DNA from: CBFGTV01 sp965652145
GTDB lineage: Bacteria > Bacillota > Clostridia > Peptostreptococcales > Natronincolaceae
DNA: 8,041 nt
Assembly (NCBI GenBank): GCA_965652145.1
Contig: CBFGTV010000106.1
Location: 1-8,041 of the forward strand
Reading direction: 5' to 3'
This document shows positions 1 through 5,673 of this stretch, piece after piece. The notes under the pieces are model-generated. The model was not told the DNA's origin. It did not search any database and saw only the letters and a list, made by a program, of their open reading frames with translations. The position numbers and the translations under genes are program-made. Position 1 is the stretch's first letter. Each line of letters begins with the position of its first letter.

Positions 1-860
1 CCATGGCAGTTATTATTTCCCTGCTTAAGCCTATTGTAACGATATTTAACTATGTCAGCAACGGAATTATGGCTTTATTAGGGGTAAAGGGGGATCGAAC
101 AGCCCCCTTTATTACCGAGGAGGAATTAAAGACAATTGTCACTGTAAGCCATGAGGAAGGGGTCCTTGAGGTAGACGAAAAGCAGATGATTTATAATGTT
201 TTTGAATTTGGTGATTTGCATATAAGCGATGTAATGGTACAGCGCACTGATTTGGTTGCCTTTCATATAGATACCCCTCTGGAGGAAATATTGGAGACGG
301 TAAAAAAAGAGCAGTTTTCCAGATATCCTATTTATGAGAAGAGCATTGACGATATTATTGGCATTTTGAATGTTAAGGATTTAATTTTAGTTGAAGACCT
401 TTCGAGTAACTTTAATATAAGGAATTATATGAGAAGGGCCAGCTTTACCTTTGAGTTTAAAAAGATCAGTACACTTTTTAAGGAGATGAAGAAAAATCGC
501 ACCCATATGTGCATTGTATTGGATGAATATGGAGGAACTTCGGGAATTGTCACGATAGAGGATTTGATAGAAGAGATCGTAGGGGAAATTCAGGACGAAT
601 ATGATGAAAATGAAGTTGAGGTAAGGGCGATTAGTGAAAATGAATATTTAGTAGCAGGCAGTACGAAAATTACCCAGGTAATGGAGCTGTTGGATATATC
701 GATCGAGTCTGATGACTTCGATTCCATTGGCGGATTTATGATTGGACAGTTGGAAAGATTTCCTAGACTGGGGGAGGTAGTGGAATACGAGGGGATCAGC
801 TTCAAGGTGGAGGACATTGATAAAAATAGAATCAAAATGATCCGTATTTTAAAGAAGTGA
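1..860 (+). CDS. HlyC/CorC (CNNM-CBS-CorC) family membrane protein, 5'-truncated
   Basis: The reading frame is open to the left edge, so the ATG at base 3 is probably an internal Met and the true start lies outside the window. About 285 residues are visible against roughly 420-440 in the family, so most of the N-terminal CNNM (DUF21) membrane domain is missing; only its tail (a hydrophobic stretch within about residues 1-27) remains. Next come a linker rich in Glu, two CBS repeats (about 70-135 and 136-195, the second containing IVLDEYGGTSGIVTIEDLIE) and a CorC_HlyC domain (about 205-285) with the typical SIGGFMIGQLERFPRLGE segment. Family members are inner-membrane proteins linked to magnesium/cobalt or other cation export, with CBS domains that bind adenine nucleotides. 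The name hemolysin is historical. It is convergent with the isocitrate dehydrogenase gene. The exact transported ion cannot be read from sequence. Confidence 0.9.
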   Translation, partial: MAVIISLLKPIVTIFNYVSNGIMALLGVKGDRTAPFITEEELKTIVTVSHEEGVLEVDEKQMIYNVFEFGDLHISDVMVQRTDLVAFHIDTPLEEILETVKKEQFSRYPIYEKSIDDIIGILNVKDLILVEDLSSNFNIRNYMRRASFTFEFKKISTLFKEMKKNRTHMCIVLDEYGGTSGIVTIEDLIEEIVGEIQDEYDENEVEVRAISENEYLVAGSTKITQVMELLDISIESDDFDSIGGFMIGQLERFPRLGEVVEYEGISFKVEDIDKNRIKMIRILKK

Positions 861-892
861 GGCCTCCTTACAGCAAGGAAGTCTCACTTTTT
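851..892 (+). terminator. Intrinsic terminator between convergent genes, possibly bidirectional
   Basis: The arms 856-869 and 875-889 can form AAGTGAG/CTCACTT plus CCTT/AAGG, with one G-U wobble and one C-A mismatch between them and a short ACAGC loop. A run of five T (888-892) follows, as expected for a + strand terminator. The 5' arm includes the TGA stop of the CBS-domain gene. On the - strand the hairpin is followed by TTCTTTAAAA, a weaker U-tract, so it may also end the three-gene operon, whose last stop codon is only 14 bases away. Confidence 0.75.
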
Positions 893-905
893 AACTTCTT
901 GTAAA

Positions 906-1913
906 CTATGATTGACCAGAAATGGCCTGACAAATGGCCTGGGTCATTTCGGTGGTGGTGGCATTTCCCCCCAGATCCCTTGTAATGGCCTTGCCTGCCT
1001 CAATTACCTTGAATACACCCTGACGTATTTTATGGGCGGCCGTTGCTTCCTCCAGGTAGTCTAGCATCATGGCCGCCGATAAAATACAAGCGGTGGGATT
1101 AGCCAGATCTTTACCGGCAATATCTGGAGCGCTGCCATGGACAGCTTCAAATATGGCGATTTTTTCACCGATATTGGCTCCGGGAACAACCCCTAATCCC
1201 CCAACAAGTCCTGCCGCTAGATCTGAAATAATATCACCATAGAGATTAGGCAGCACCAAAACATCGTATCTTTCAGGATACATCACCAGCTGCATACACA
1301 TATTGTCTACAATTACTTCTTCATATTGTATGGATGGATATTTTGCAGCAACCCTGCGAATACAATCAAGAAATAATCCGTCAGAAATTTTCATGATATT
1401 AGCCTTGTGTACGGCGGTAACCTTTTTACGGCCATGCTTAAGGGCATACTGGAAGGCGTATTCGCCAATTCGAGTAGAAGCATGTTCGGTAATGATTTTA
1501 ATGGACTGGGCTACACCATCGGCGGCCATATATTCTATTCCGGCATAAAGATCCTCAGAGTTTTCTCTTATAATGACCAGGTCTACATTTTGAAAGGGAG
1601 AGGTAAGACCCGGAATACTTCTTACCGGCCGTACATTGGCATAGGTGTTGTACTGATGCCTAAGGGTAACATTAATACTTTTAAATCCTTTGCCGATGGG
1701 GGTAGTAATGGGGCCCTTAAGGACAATTCGATTTTGTTCAATGCTCTTAAGGAGTTGATCGGGTATAAACTTACCGCTCCTTTGATAAACCGTTTCGCCG
1801 GCATTTTGTTCTTCCCAGTCAATATTAATACCGGCGGCATTGATTACTTCCCTGACAGCCTGTATGACCTCCGGACCAATACCATCACCAGGAATCAATG
1901 TAATTTTACGCAT
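906..1913 (-). CDS. icd: NAD-dependent isocitrate dehydrogenase
   Basis: This 335-residue protein belongs to the beta-decarboxylating dehydrogenase family (IDH/IPMDH/homoisocitrate dehydrogenase). It would oxidise isocitrate to 2-oxoglutarate plus CO2 in the cytoplasm. Visible features are the N-terminal LIPGDGIGPEV; the substrate segment with Ser79, Asn81, Arg85 and Arg95; RENSEDLYAGIEY with Arg116 and Tyr123; Lys170; and the metal-binding Asp227/Asp231 in NLYGDIISDLAAG. The Ser-x-Asn pair matches E. coli IDH Ser113/Asn115 and is not expected in isopropylmalate dehydrogenases. HGSAPDIAG places Asp264-Ile265 where NADP enzymes have Lys-Tyr, which points to NAD. The length is that of the short mitochondrial/archaeal-type enzymes. 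The start is set by a GGAGGTGG site 6 nt upstream that lies inside the aconitase gene; the two coding regions overlap by 8 bases. Homoisocitrate or a related substrate is less likely but not excluded. Confidence 0.88.
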   Translation of the reverse strand: MRKITLIPGDGIGPEVIQAVREVINAAGINIDWEEQNAGETVYQRSGKFIPDQLLKSIEQNRIVLKGPITTPIGKGFKSINVTLRHQYNTYANVRPVRSIPGLTSPFQNVDLVIIRENSEDLYAGIEYMAADGVAQSIKIITEHASTRIGEYAFQYALKHGRKKVTAVHKANIMKISDGLFLDCIRRVAAKYPSIQYEEVIVDNMCMQLVMYPERYDVLVLPNLYGDIISDLAAGLVGGLGVVPGANIGEKIAIFEAVHGSAPDIAGKDLANPTACILSAAMMLDYLEEATAAHKIRQGVFKVIEAGKAITRDLGGNATTTEMTQAICQAISGQS

Positions 1914-3843
1914 TTTCGGCCACCTCCAAACTGGATTTGATGTAGTTTAAATAGCCTCCTGAGGTTAGTATGGTCACATCCCTGGGGGAACCAACAAATT
2001 TTACTAAAAAGGTATAGTTTTGACTGGTATTTTTCACTTTAATGGCTCCGCCTCCCTTAAGGGCAGAAAAAAGATTGACTATTTCCAGCTCATCTTCATC
2101 ATTAATGGTGCTGTAATCTGATTGATCCATAAATTCCAGGGGAAGTATTCCACTGTTGATCAAATTGGCCTTGTGAATTCTGGCAAAGGACTTGGCGATA
2201 ACGGCCTTAATGCCCAGATAGAGGGGCACCAGGGCGGCGTGCTCTCTGCTAGAGCCTTGGCCGTAGTTTTCTCCACCAATAATGATGCCGCCCCCATGGC
2301 TTTGGCATTTTTCCCAGAAGCCCTCATCAATTGTTTGAAAACAATATTTTGACAGGTAGGGAATATTGGAACGATAGGGAAGCAGTTTAGCATCCGAAGG
2401 CATAATATCATCGGTGGTAATATGGTCACCTGTCTTTAAAATGACCCTTGATTCGATTGTATCAGGTAGGCGGTCATTCACAGGGAAGGGCTTAATATTA
2501 GGGCCCATTTTAATTTCGTTGCTTTTTTCCTTTGGAAAAATAAAATAATGGCAGCCTTTAAAATACCTTACCGGGTCCTGTATAGTAAGGGCTTCCCCCA
2601 GGGCTTCGGGATTTTCCAGGGTGCCGGTAATGGCAGAAACAGCAGCAGTTTCAGGGCTGACCAGATAAATTTCAGCACTTTTGGTACCGCTTCTTCCACA
2701 GAAATTTCGATTGAAGGTTCTGAGGGAAACCCCGTTATTTTTAGGTGATTGACCCATTCCAATACAGGGCCCGCAGGTACATTCCAAAATTCTAACACCT
2801 GCTGCAATCAGGTCTGCCAGAGCGCCATTATCAGCCAGCATTTTTAATATGCTGCTGGAGCCTGGTGAAATTCCTACGCTAACATCAGGATGAACCCTTT
2901 TACCCTTTAAAATGGCGGCGACCTTCATCAAATCCCGATAGGACGAGTTGGTACAGCTGCCGATTAACACCTGATCCACCTTCAAACCTTTGACATTTTC
3001 AACCATATCGACGTTATCGGGACTATGGGGCTTGGCAACTAACGGGGTAATTTCACCCAAATCAATGACCAAACCGCCGTGGTAATCAGCATTTTTGTCA
3101 GCCGAGAGGGGAATCCAGTCGCCTTCTCTGCCCTGAGATTTTAAAAACTGGAGGGTAACTTCATCACTGGGAAAAAGTGAGGTAGTGGCCCCCAATTCGG
3201 CTCCCATATTGGCGATGGTAGCCCGATCGGTTACTGAAAGTGACTTCAGACCCGAGCCTGTATATTCAATTACGCTGCCAACGCCCCCCTTAACACTCAG
3301 CTTTTTTAATATATATAAAATAACATCCTTGGCAGAAACCCAAGGCTTTAGGCTGCCCTCCAGCTGAATATTGTATACTTTTGGTGCCTTTAAAAAATAT
3401 TTTCCGCCAGCCATGGCAGCGGCCACATCCAGGCCTCCGGTACCAATAGACAGGGTTCCAAGGCCGCCGCAGGTGGGGGTGTGGCTATCAGAGCCAATAA
3501 GGGTTTTTCCTGGCTTGGCAAAGTTTTCTAAATGAAGCTGATGACATATACCATTTCCAGGTTTAGAAAAAATAATACCATATTTGGCAGCAGCACTTTT
3601 AATAAATTCATGATCATCAGCATTCTCAAATCCGGTTTGCAGGGTGTTATGATCAACATAGGCGGCAGAGAGTTCCGTTTGAATTTCATCAATTCCCATG
3701 GCTTCCAGCTGTAGATAGACCATGGTTCCGGTTGAATCCTGGGTTAGGGTTTGGTCGATCTTAATGCAGATTTCCTCTCCCGGCTCCAGGGTTCCTTCCA
3801 ACAGGTGATCTTCAAGAATTTTATAGGTTAGACTCTTTTTCAT
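1906..3843 (-). CDS. acn: Aconitate hydratase (short, Aquifex-type)
   Basis: This 645-residue enzyme would interconvert citrate and isocitrate through cis-aconitate using a [4Fe-4S] cluster. Visible features are LIGSDSHTPTCGGLG (about 115-129); the cluster ligands Cys297 (GSCTNS) and the CxxC pair Cys357/Cys360 (ECTCGPCIGMG); the TFNRNFCGRSG segment at 376-386; and a C-terminal swivel domain with ITTDDIMPSDAKLLPYRSN (Arg491), YGQGSSREHAAL (Arg533) and KSFARIHKANLINSGILPL. These last motifs are aconitase-like; LeuD-type isomerase subunits differ there. The length fits the compact single-chain bacterial group called Aquifex-type and is well short of the roughly 900-residue AcnA or AcnB. The start has TAGGAGG 7 nt upstream. 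It sits between the condensing enzyme and the dehydrogenase, as the middle step of one pathway. Homoaconitase activity is the alternative if the first enzyme makes homocitrate. Confidence 0.92.
   Translation of the reverse strand: MKKSLTYKILEDHLLEGTLEPGEEICIKIDQTLTQDSTGTMVYLQLEAMGIDEIQTELSAAYVDHNTLQTGFENADDHEFIKSAAAKYGIIFSKPGNGICHQLHLENFAKPGKTLIGSDSHTPTCGGLGTLSIGTGGLDVAAAMAGGKYFLKAPKVYNIQLEGSLKPWVSAKDVILYILKKLSVKGGVGSVIEYTGSGLKSLSVTDRATIANMGAELGATTSLFPSDEVTLQFLKSQGREGDWIPLSADKNADYHGGLVIDLGEITPLVAKPHSPDNVDMVENVKGLKVDQVLIGSCTNSSYRDLMKVAAILKGKRVHPDVSVGISPGSSSILKMLADNGALADLIAAGVRILECTCGPCIGMGQSPKNNGVSLRTFNRNFCGRSGTKSAEIYLVSPETAAVSAITGTLENPEALGEALTIQDPVRYFKGCHYFIFPKEKSNEIKMGPNIKPFPVNDRLPDTIESRVILKTGDHITTDDIMPSDAKLLPYRSNIPYLSKYCFQTIDEGFWEKCQSHGGGIIIGGENYGQGSSREHAALVPLYLGIKAVIAKSFARIHKANLINSGILPLEFMDQSDYSTINDEDELEIVNLFSALKGGGAIKVKNTSQNYTFLVKFVGSPRDVTILTSGGYLNYIKSSLEVAENA
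1920..1927 (-). promoter_or_regulatory. Ribosome binding site of the dehydrogenase gene, inside the aconitase coding region
   Basis: On the - strand this reads GGAGGTGG, 6 nt before the ATG. It lies within the last codons of the aconitase gene, so ribosomes finishing aconitase uncover or occupy it, which suggests translational coupling of the two enzymes. Confidence 0.7.
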
Positions 3844-3850
3844 TTTATTT

Positions 3851-3857
3851 CCTCCTA
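3851..3857 (-). promoter_or_regulatory. Ribosome binding site of aconitase overlapping the upstream stop codon
   Basis: On the - strand this reads TAGGAGG, 7 nt before the aconitase ATG. Its first three bases are the TAG stop of the condensing enzyme gene, so termination and re-initiation are directly adjacent. Confidence 0.7.
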
Positions 3858-5000
3858 TGCTTCTTTTTTAATTTTCATTTCGTTAATCGTATCCTGATAA
3901 AGATCTAAAAGCTCCATATCTGTTAAGGAACGCTTCACAGCCACCGATGTATTGCGTACCTTTTCCAGCAGGGCATAGGATATACTGCTGTCGATATGAA
4001 TATGATAGGCTGCCAGTTTATTTTTGATCGCTGCCGTTCCCGAATGCTTTCCGATGATAATTTTTCGTTCCAGCCCAAGCTCATCGGGGTTAAAGATTTC
4101 ATAGGTAAGGGGATTTTTAAGGGCACCGTCGGCATGGATTCCTGACTCATGGTAAAATATATTATCACCCACGACGGACTTCCATTTGGGGATGACTCGG
4201 TCAGAGGCTTTTGCAACATAGTGACATAAATCCTTCAATTTGCTGATGTCATAATTGGGCTTAGCTCCCATGGAGGTGTGAACTGCCATAATTACCTCTT
4301 CTAAAGAAGCATTTCCGGCCCGTTCTCCGATGCCATTAACGGTAACCCCCAGATATTTTGCCCCGGCCATGGCTCCTGCTATGGCATTGGCTGTGGCCAT
4401 TCCCAAATCGTTGTGGGTATGCATTTCTATGTCAATATCAACTTGTTCCTTAATCATTTTAATTTTTTCAAAGGTTGATATCGGATTTAAGATTCCTACC
4501 GTATCGCAAAATCGAATACGATTGGCCCCGACTTCCTTGGCAGCCTTAATGAATTCAATAAGGTAAGCTTCATCACTCCGAGAGGCGTCCTCGGCATTGA
4601 CGGATATATACAAGCCATTCTTTTTGGCATATTCCGCAGCATTCACCATTTGTTCAATTACCCTTTCACGGGTTGAATTCAGCTTGTGCTTAATGTGAAT
4701 ATCTGAGGTAGAAATAGAAATAGCTACTGCATCCACACCGCAATCAATGGATTCTTGAATATCCTGAATCACCGCCCGGTTCCAGCCCATAATGCTGGCC
4801 TTTAAATTGCTTTTGACAATTTTTTTGATTACATCCTTTTCATTTTCACCCATCACTGGAATACCTGCTTCAATTTGATCAACGCCAACAGCATCCAGCA
4901 TTTTTGCAATAAATATCTTCTCTTCATTGGCAAAGACCACCCCAGCCGTTTGTTCACCGTCTCTCAAGGTAGTATCCAAAATCTTAATTTCTCTTTCCAT
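3855..5000 (-). CDS. Homocitrate synthase / Re-type citrate synthase family protein (NifV-like)
   Basis: This 381-residue protein is a DRE-TIM metallolyase that condenses acetyl-CoA with a 2-oxoacid. The TIM barrel opens with ILDTTLRDGEQTAGV (Arg13, Asp14, Glu16, Gln17), has NAEDASRSD at about 135-143, and the metal-binding EMHTHNDLGMATANA (His194, His196) with Asn222 in NGIGERAGNASLEE. The C-terminal part carries YHESGIHADG (283-292) and GKHSG (317-321), typical of homocitrate synthases. The length equals that of NifV, and there is no LeuA-type regulatory domain. Two roles fit: homocitrate synthesis (2-oxoglutarate substrate, for FeMo-cofactor or the aminoadipate route) or Re-citrate synthesis (oxaloacetate substrate), as shown for the homologous Clostridium kluyveri enzyme. 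The operon with aconitase and NAD-isocitrate dehydrogenase favours citrate, by inference only. The start has AGGGAGGTT just upstream, and it is the first gene of the operon. Confidence 0.85.
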   Translation of the reverse strand: MEREIKILDTTLRDGEQTAGVVFANEEKIFIAKMLDAVGVDQIEAGIPVMGENEKDVIKKIVKSNLKASIMGWNRAVIQDIQESIDCGVDAVAISISTSDIHIKHKLNSTRERVIEQMVNAAEYAKKNGLYISVNAEDASRSDEAYLIEFIKAAKEVGANRIRFCDTVGILNPISTFEKIKMIKEQVDIDIEMHTHNDLGMATANAIAGAMAGAKYLGVTVNGIGERAGNASLEEVIMAVHTSMGAKPNYDISKLKDLCHYVAKASDRVIPKWKSVVGDNIFYHESGIHADGALKNPLTYEIFNPDELGLERKIIIGKHSGTAAIKNKLAAYHIHIDSSISYALLEKVRNTSVAVKRSLTDMELLDLYQDTINEMKIKKEA

Positions 5001-5005
5001 TATAC

Positions 5006-5014
5006 AACCTCCCT
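5006..5014 (-). promoter_or_regulatory. Ribosome binding site of the NifV-like gene
   Basis: On the - strand this reads AGGGAGGTT, ending 5 nt before the ATG at 5000. It fixes this start; no upstream in-frame start with a comparable site is seen. Confidence 0.65.
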
Positions 5015-5044
5015 CATGACAATTAAAAATCGCTGTTTCATATT

Positions 5045-5073
5045 ATTGTATATGCAAGAATTAATTTAGTCAA
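5045..5073 (-). promoter_or_regulatory. Sigma-A promoter of the citrate/homocitrate operon
   Basis: Read on the - strand, TTGACT (5073-5068) is followed after exactly 17 bases by TACAAT (5050-5045). Both hexamers are 5/6 matches to consensus. Transcription would begin near 5038, giving a leader of about 40 nt, too short for a riboswitch. An inverted repeat, CATAT-6 nt-ATATG (5039-5054), covers the -10 element and could be an operator. Confidence 0.75.
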
Positions 5074-5282
5074 CGTCATTTTGTTTAAAAATGAAATTTA
5101 TATATATTAATATTGCAAAATATAATATAATAATTGGAGAAAATAAAGAAATATCGTTTTGCATTGAAGGAAACTGTAAGCTCATTTGCAAAACTCTGGT
5201 TGTTTTTAAAATTAATTCAAAATAATACCATTTATTCCGACATAAAAATTATAATTTAGATAAAAAAATTTTAAAAACACTA
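5074..5282. other. AT-rich non-coding spacer
   Basis: This is the spacer between the divergent operon promoter and the tRNA promoter. No open frame with a ribosome binding site was found. TTGCA occurs three times (near 5114, 5158 and 5189), twice as TTGCAAAA. The base composition is far more AT-rich than the flanking genes. I see no RNA gene or strong hairpin here. Confidence 0.6.
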
Positions 5283-5311
5283 TTTACAATCATAAAAAAT
5301 TAATATATAAT
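5283..5311 (+). promoter_or_regulatory. Sigma-A promoter of the tRNA-Thr gene
   Basis: TTTACA (5283-5288) is followed after 17 bases by a perfect TATAAT (5306-5311). Initiation is expected around 5318, about 30 nt before the mature tRNA 5' end. A run of six G (5324-5329) lies just downstream in otherwise very AT-rich sequence. Confidence 0.75.
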
Positions 5312-5347
5312 AATCTAGTGTCCGGGGGGCATAATAAAAAAAGAAAT

Positions 5348-5424
5348 GCTGATGTAGCTCAGTAGGTAGAGCACTTCCTTGGTAAGGAAGAGGTTCGTGG
5401 GTTCAAGTCCCATCATCAGCTCCA
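5348..5424 (+). tRNA. tRNA-Thr (anticodon GGT), CCA encoded
   Basis: A full cloverleaf can be drawn. The acceptor is GCTGATG/CATCAGC (7 bp). The D arm is GCTC/GAGC with loop AGTAGGTA. The anticodon stem is CTTCC/GGAAG with loop TTGGTAA, giving anticodon GGT at 5381-5383 (reads ACC and ACU). The T arm is GTGGG/CCCAT with the canonical loop TTCAAGT. The discriminator base is T, followed by a genomically encoded CCA, 77 nt in all. The variable loop AGGTTC has six bases, one more than usual. It stands alone between its own promoter and terminator, so it is a monocistronic tRNA gene. Confidence 0.97.
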
Positions 5425-5436
5425 TAAAATTACTAG

Positions 5437-5475
5437 AAAAGCCTATTTCTTGCAGGTTGCAGGGGATGGGTTTTT
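5437..5475 (+). terminator. Intrinsic terminator of the tRNA-Thr gene
   Basis: The arms 5437-5453 and 5459-5475 pair over 17 consecutive positions (AAAAGCCTATTTCTTGC with GCAGGGGATGGGTTTTT, counting five G-U wobbles) around the five-base loop AGGTT. The 3' arm ends in TTTTT and continues TATATTTTATT. It starts 12 nt after the tRNA CCA. The apical part contains a tandem TTGCAGG TTGCAGG. Confidence 0.8.
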
Positions 5476-5590
5476 ATATTTTATTCAAAGAATTAAGTCT
5501 TCCCTTGAAAGATAAAAAAATGATCCTATTAAAATCTGTATACATTCTCTTTAATTTAGTTGTGATAGGCGAGAACTTCCCTAATAGAAT
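5476..5590. other. Intergenic spacer with no recognisable gene
   Basis: AT-rich sequence between the tRNA terminator and the terminator of the Rieske oxidoreductase. A frame open through here on the + strand begins inside the tRNA and has no ribosome binding site, so I do not call it a gene. Confidence 0.5.
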
Positions 5591-5618
5591 AAAAAAAAAT
5601 CACCCTCTATTGAGAGGG
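5591..5618 (-). terminator. Intrinsic terminator of the FAD/Rieske oxidoreductase gene
   Basis: On the - strand, CCCTCT (5618-5613) pairs perfectly with AGAGGG (5608-5603) around a CAAT loop. Three bases later comes a run of nine T (complement of 5591-5599). It lies about 55 nt beyond the stop codon of the oxidoreductase, opposed to the tRNA terminator. Confidence 0.7.
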
Positions 5619-5673
5619 CTTAAAAGGGAATCCATTGATTAAATTAAGAGCCGTACGGGTAATAGAGGCCTAA

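Noticed and set aside
1407..1940. 177-codon open frame on the + strand, antisense to the isocitrate dehydrogenase gene
   Set aside because: It is opposite a clearly conserved enzyme, has no ribosome binding site or recognisable domain, and is best explained as a shadow frame.
3855..5000. 2-Isopropylmalate synthase (LeuA)
   Set aside because: The protein ends near residue 381, without the C-terminal leucine-binding regulatory domain. The partner genes are a single-chain aconitase and an IDH-type dehydrogenase, not leuCD/leuB.
5001..5044. Possible riboswitch or leader regulation before the NifV-like gene
   Set aside because: The consensus promoter leaves only about 40 nt of leader, and no stable hairpin is visible there.
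5379..5642. 87-codon open frame on the + strand after the tRNA
   Set aside because: It starts inside the tRNA anticodon loop, runs through two terminator hairpins and has no ribosome binding site. The predicted peptide shows no known motif.
5648..5668. GAGCCGTACGGGT, resembling the start of group II intron domain V, with palindrome CCGTACGG at 5651-5658
   Set aside because: The rest of domain V (GNRA tetraloop and complementary 3' arm) is absent on both strands, and no reverse transcriptase gene is near. An 8-base palindrome alone is not significant.
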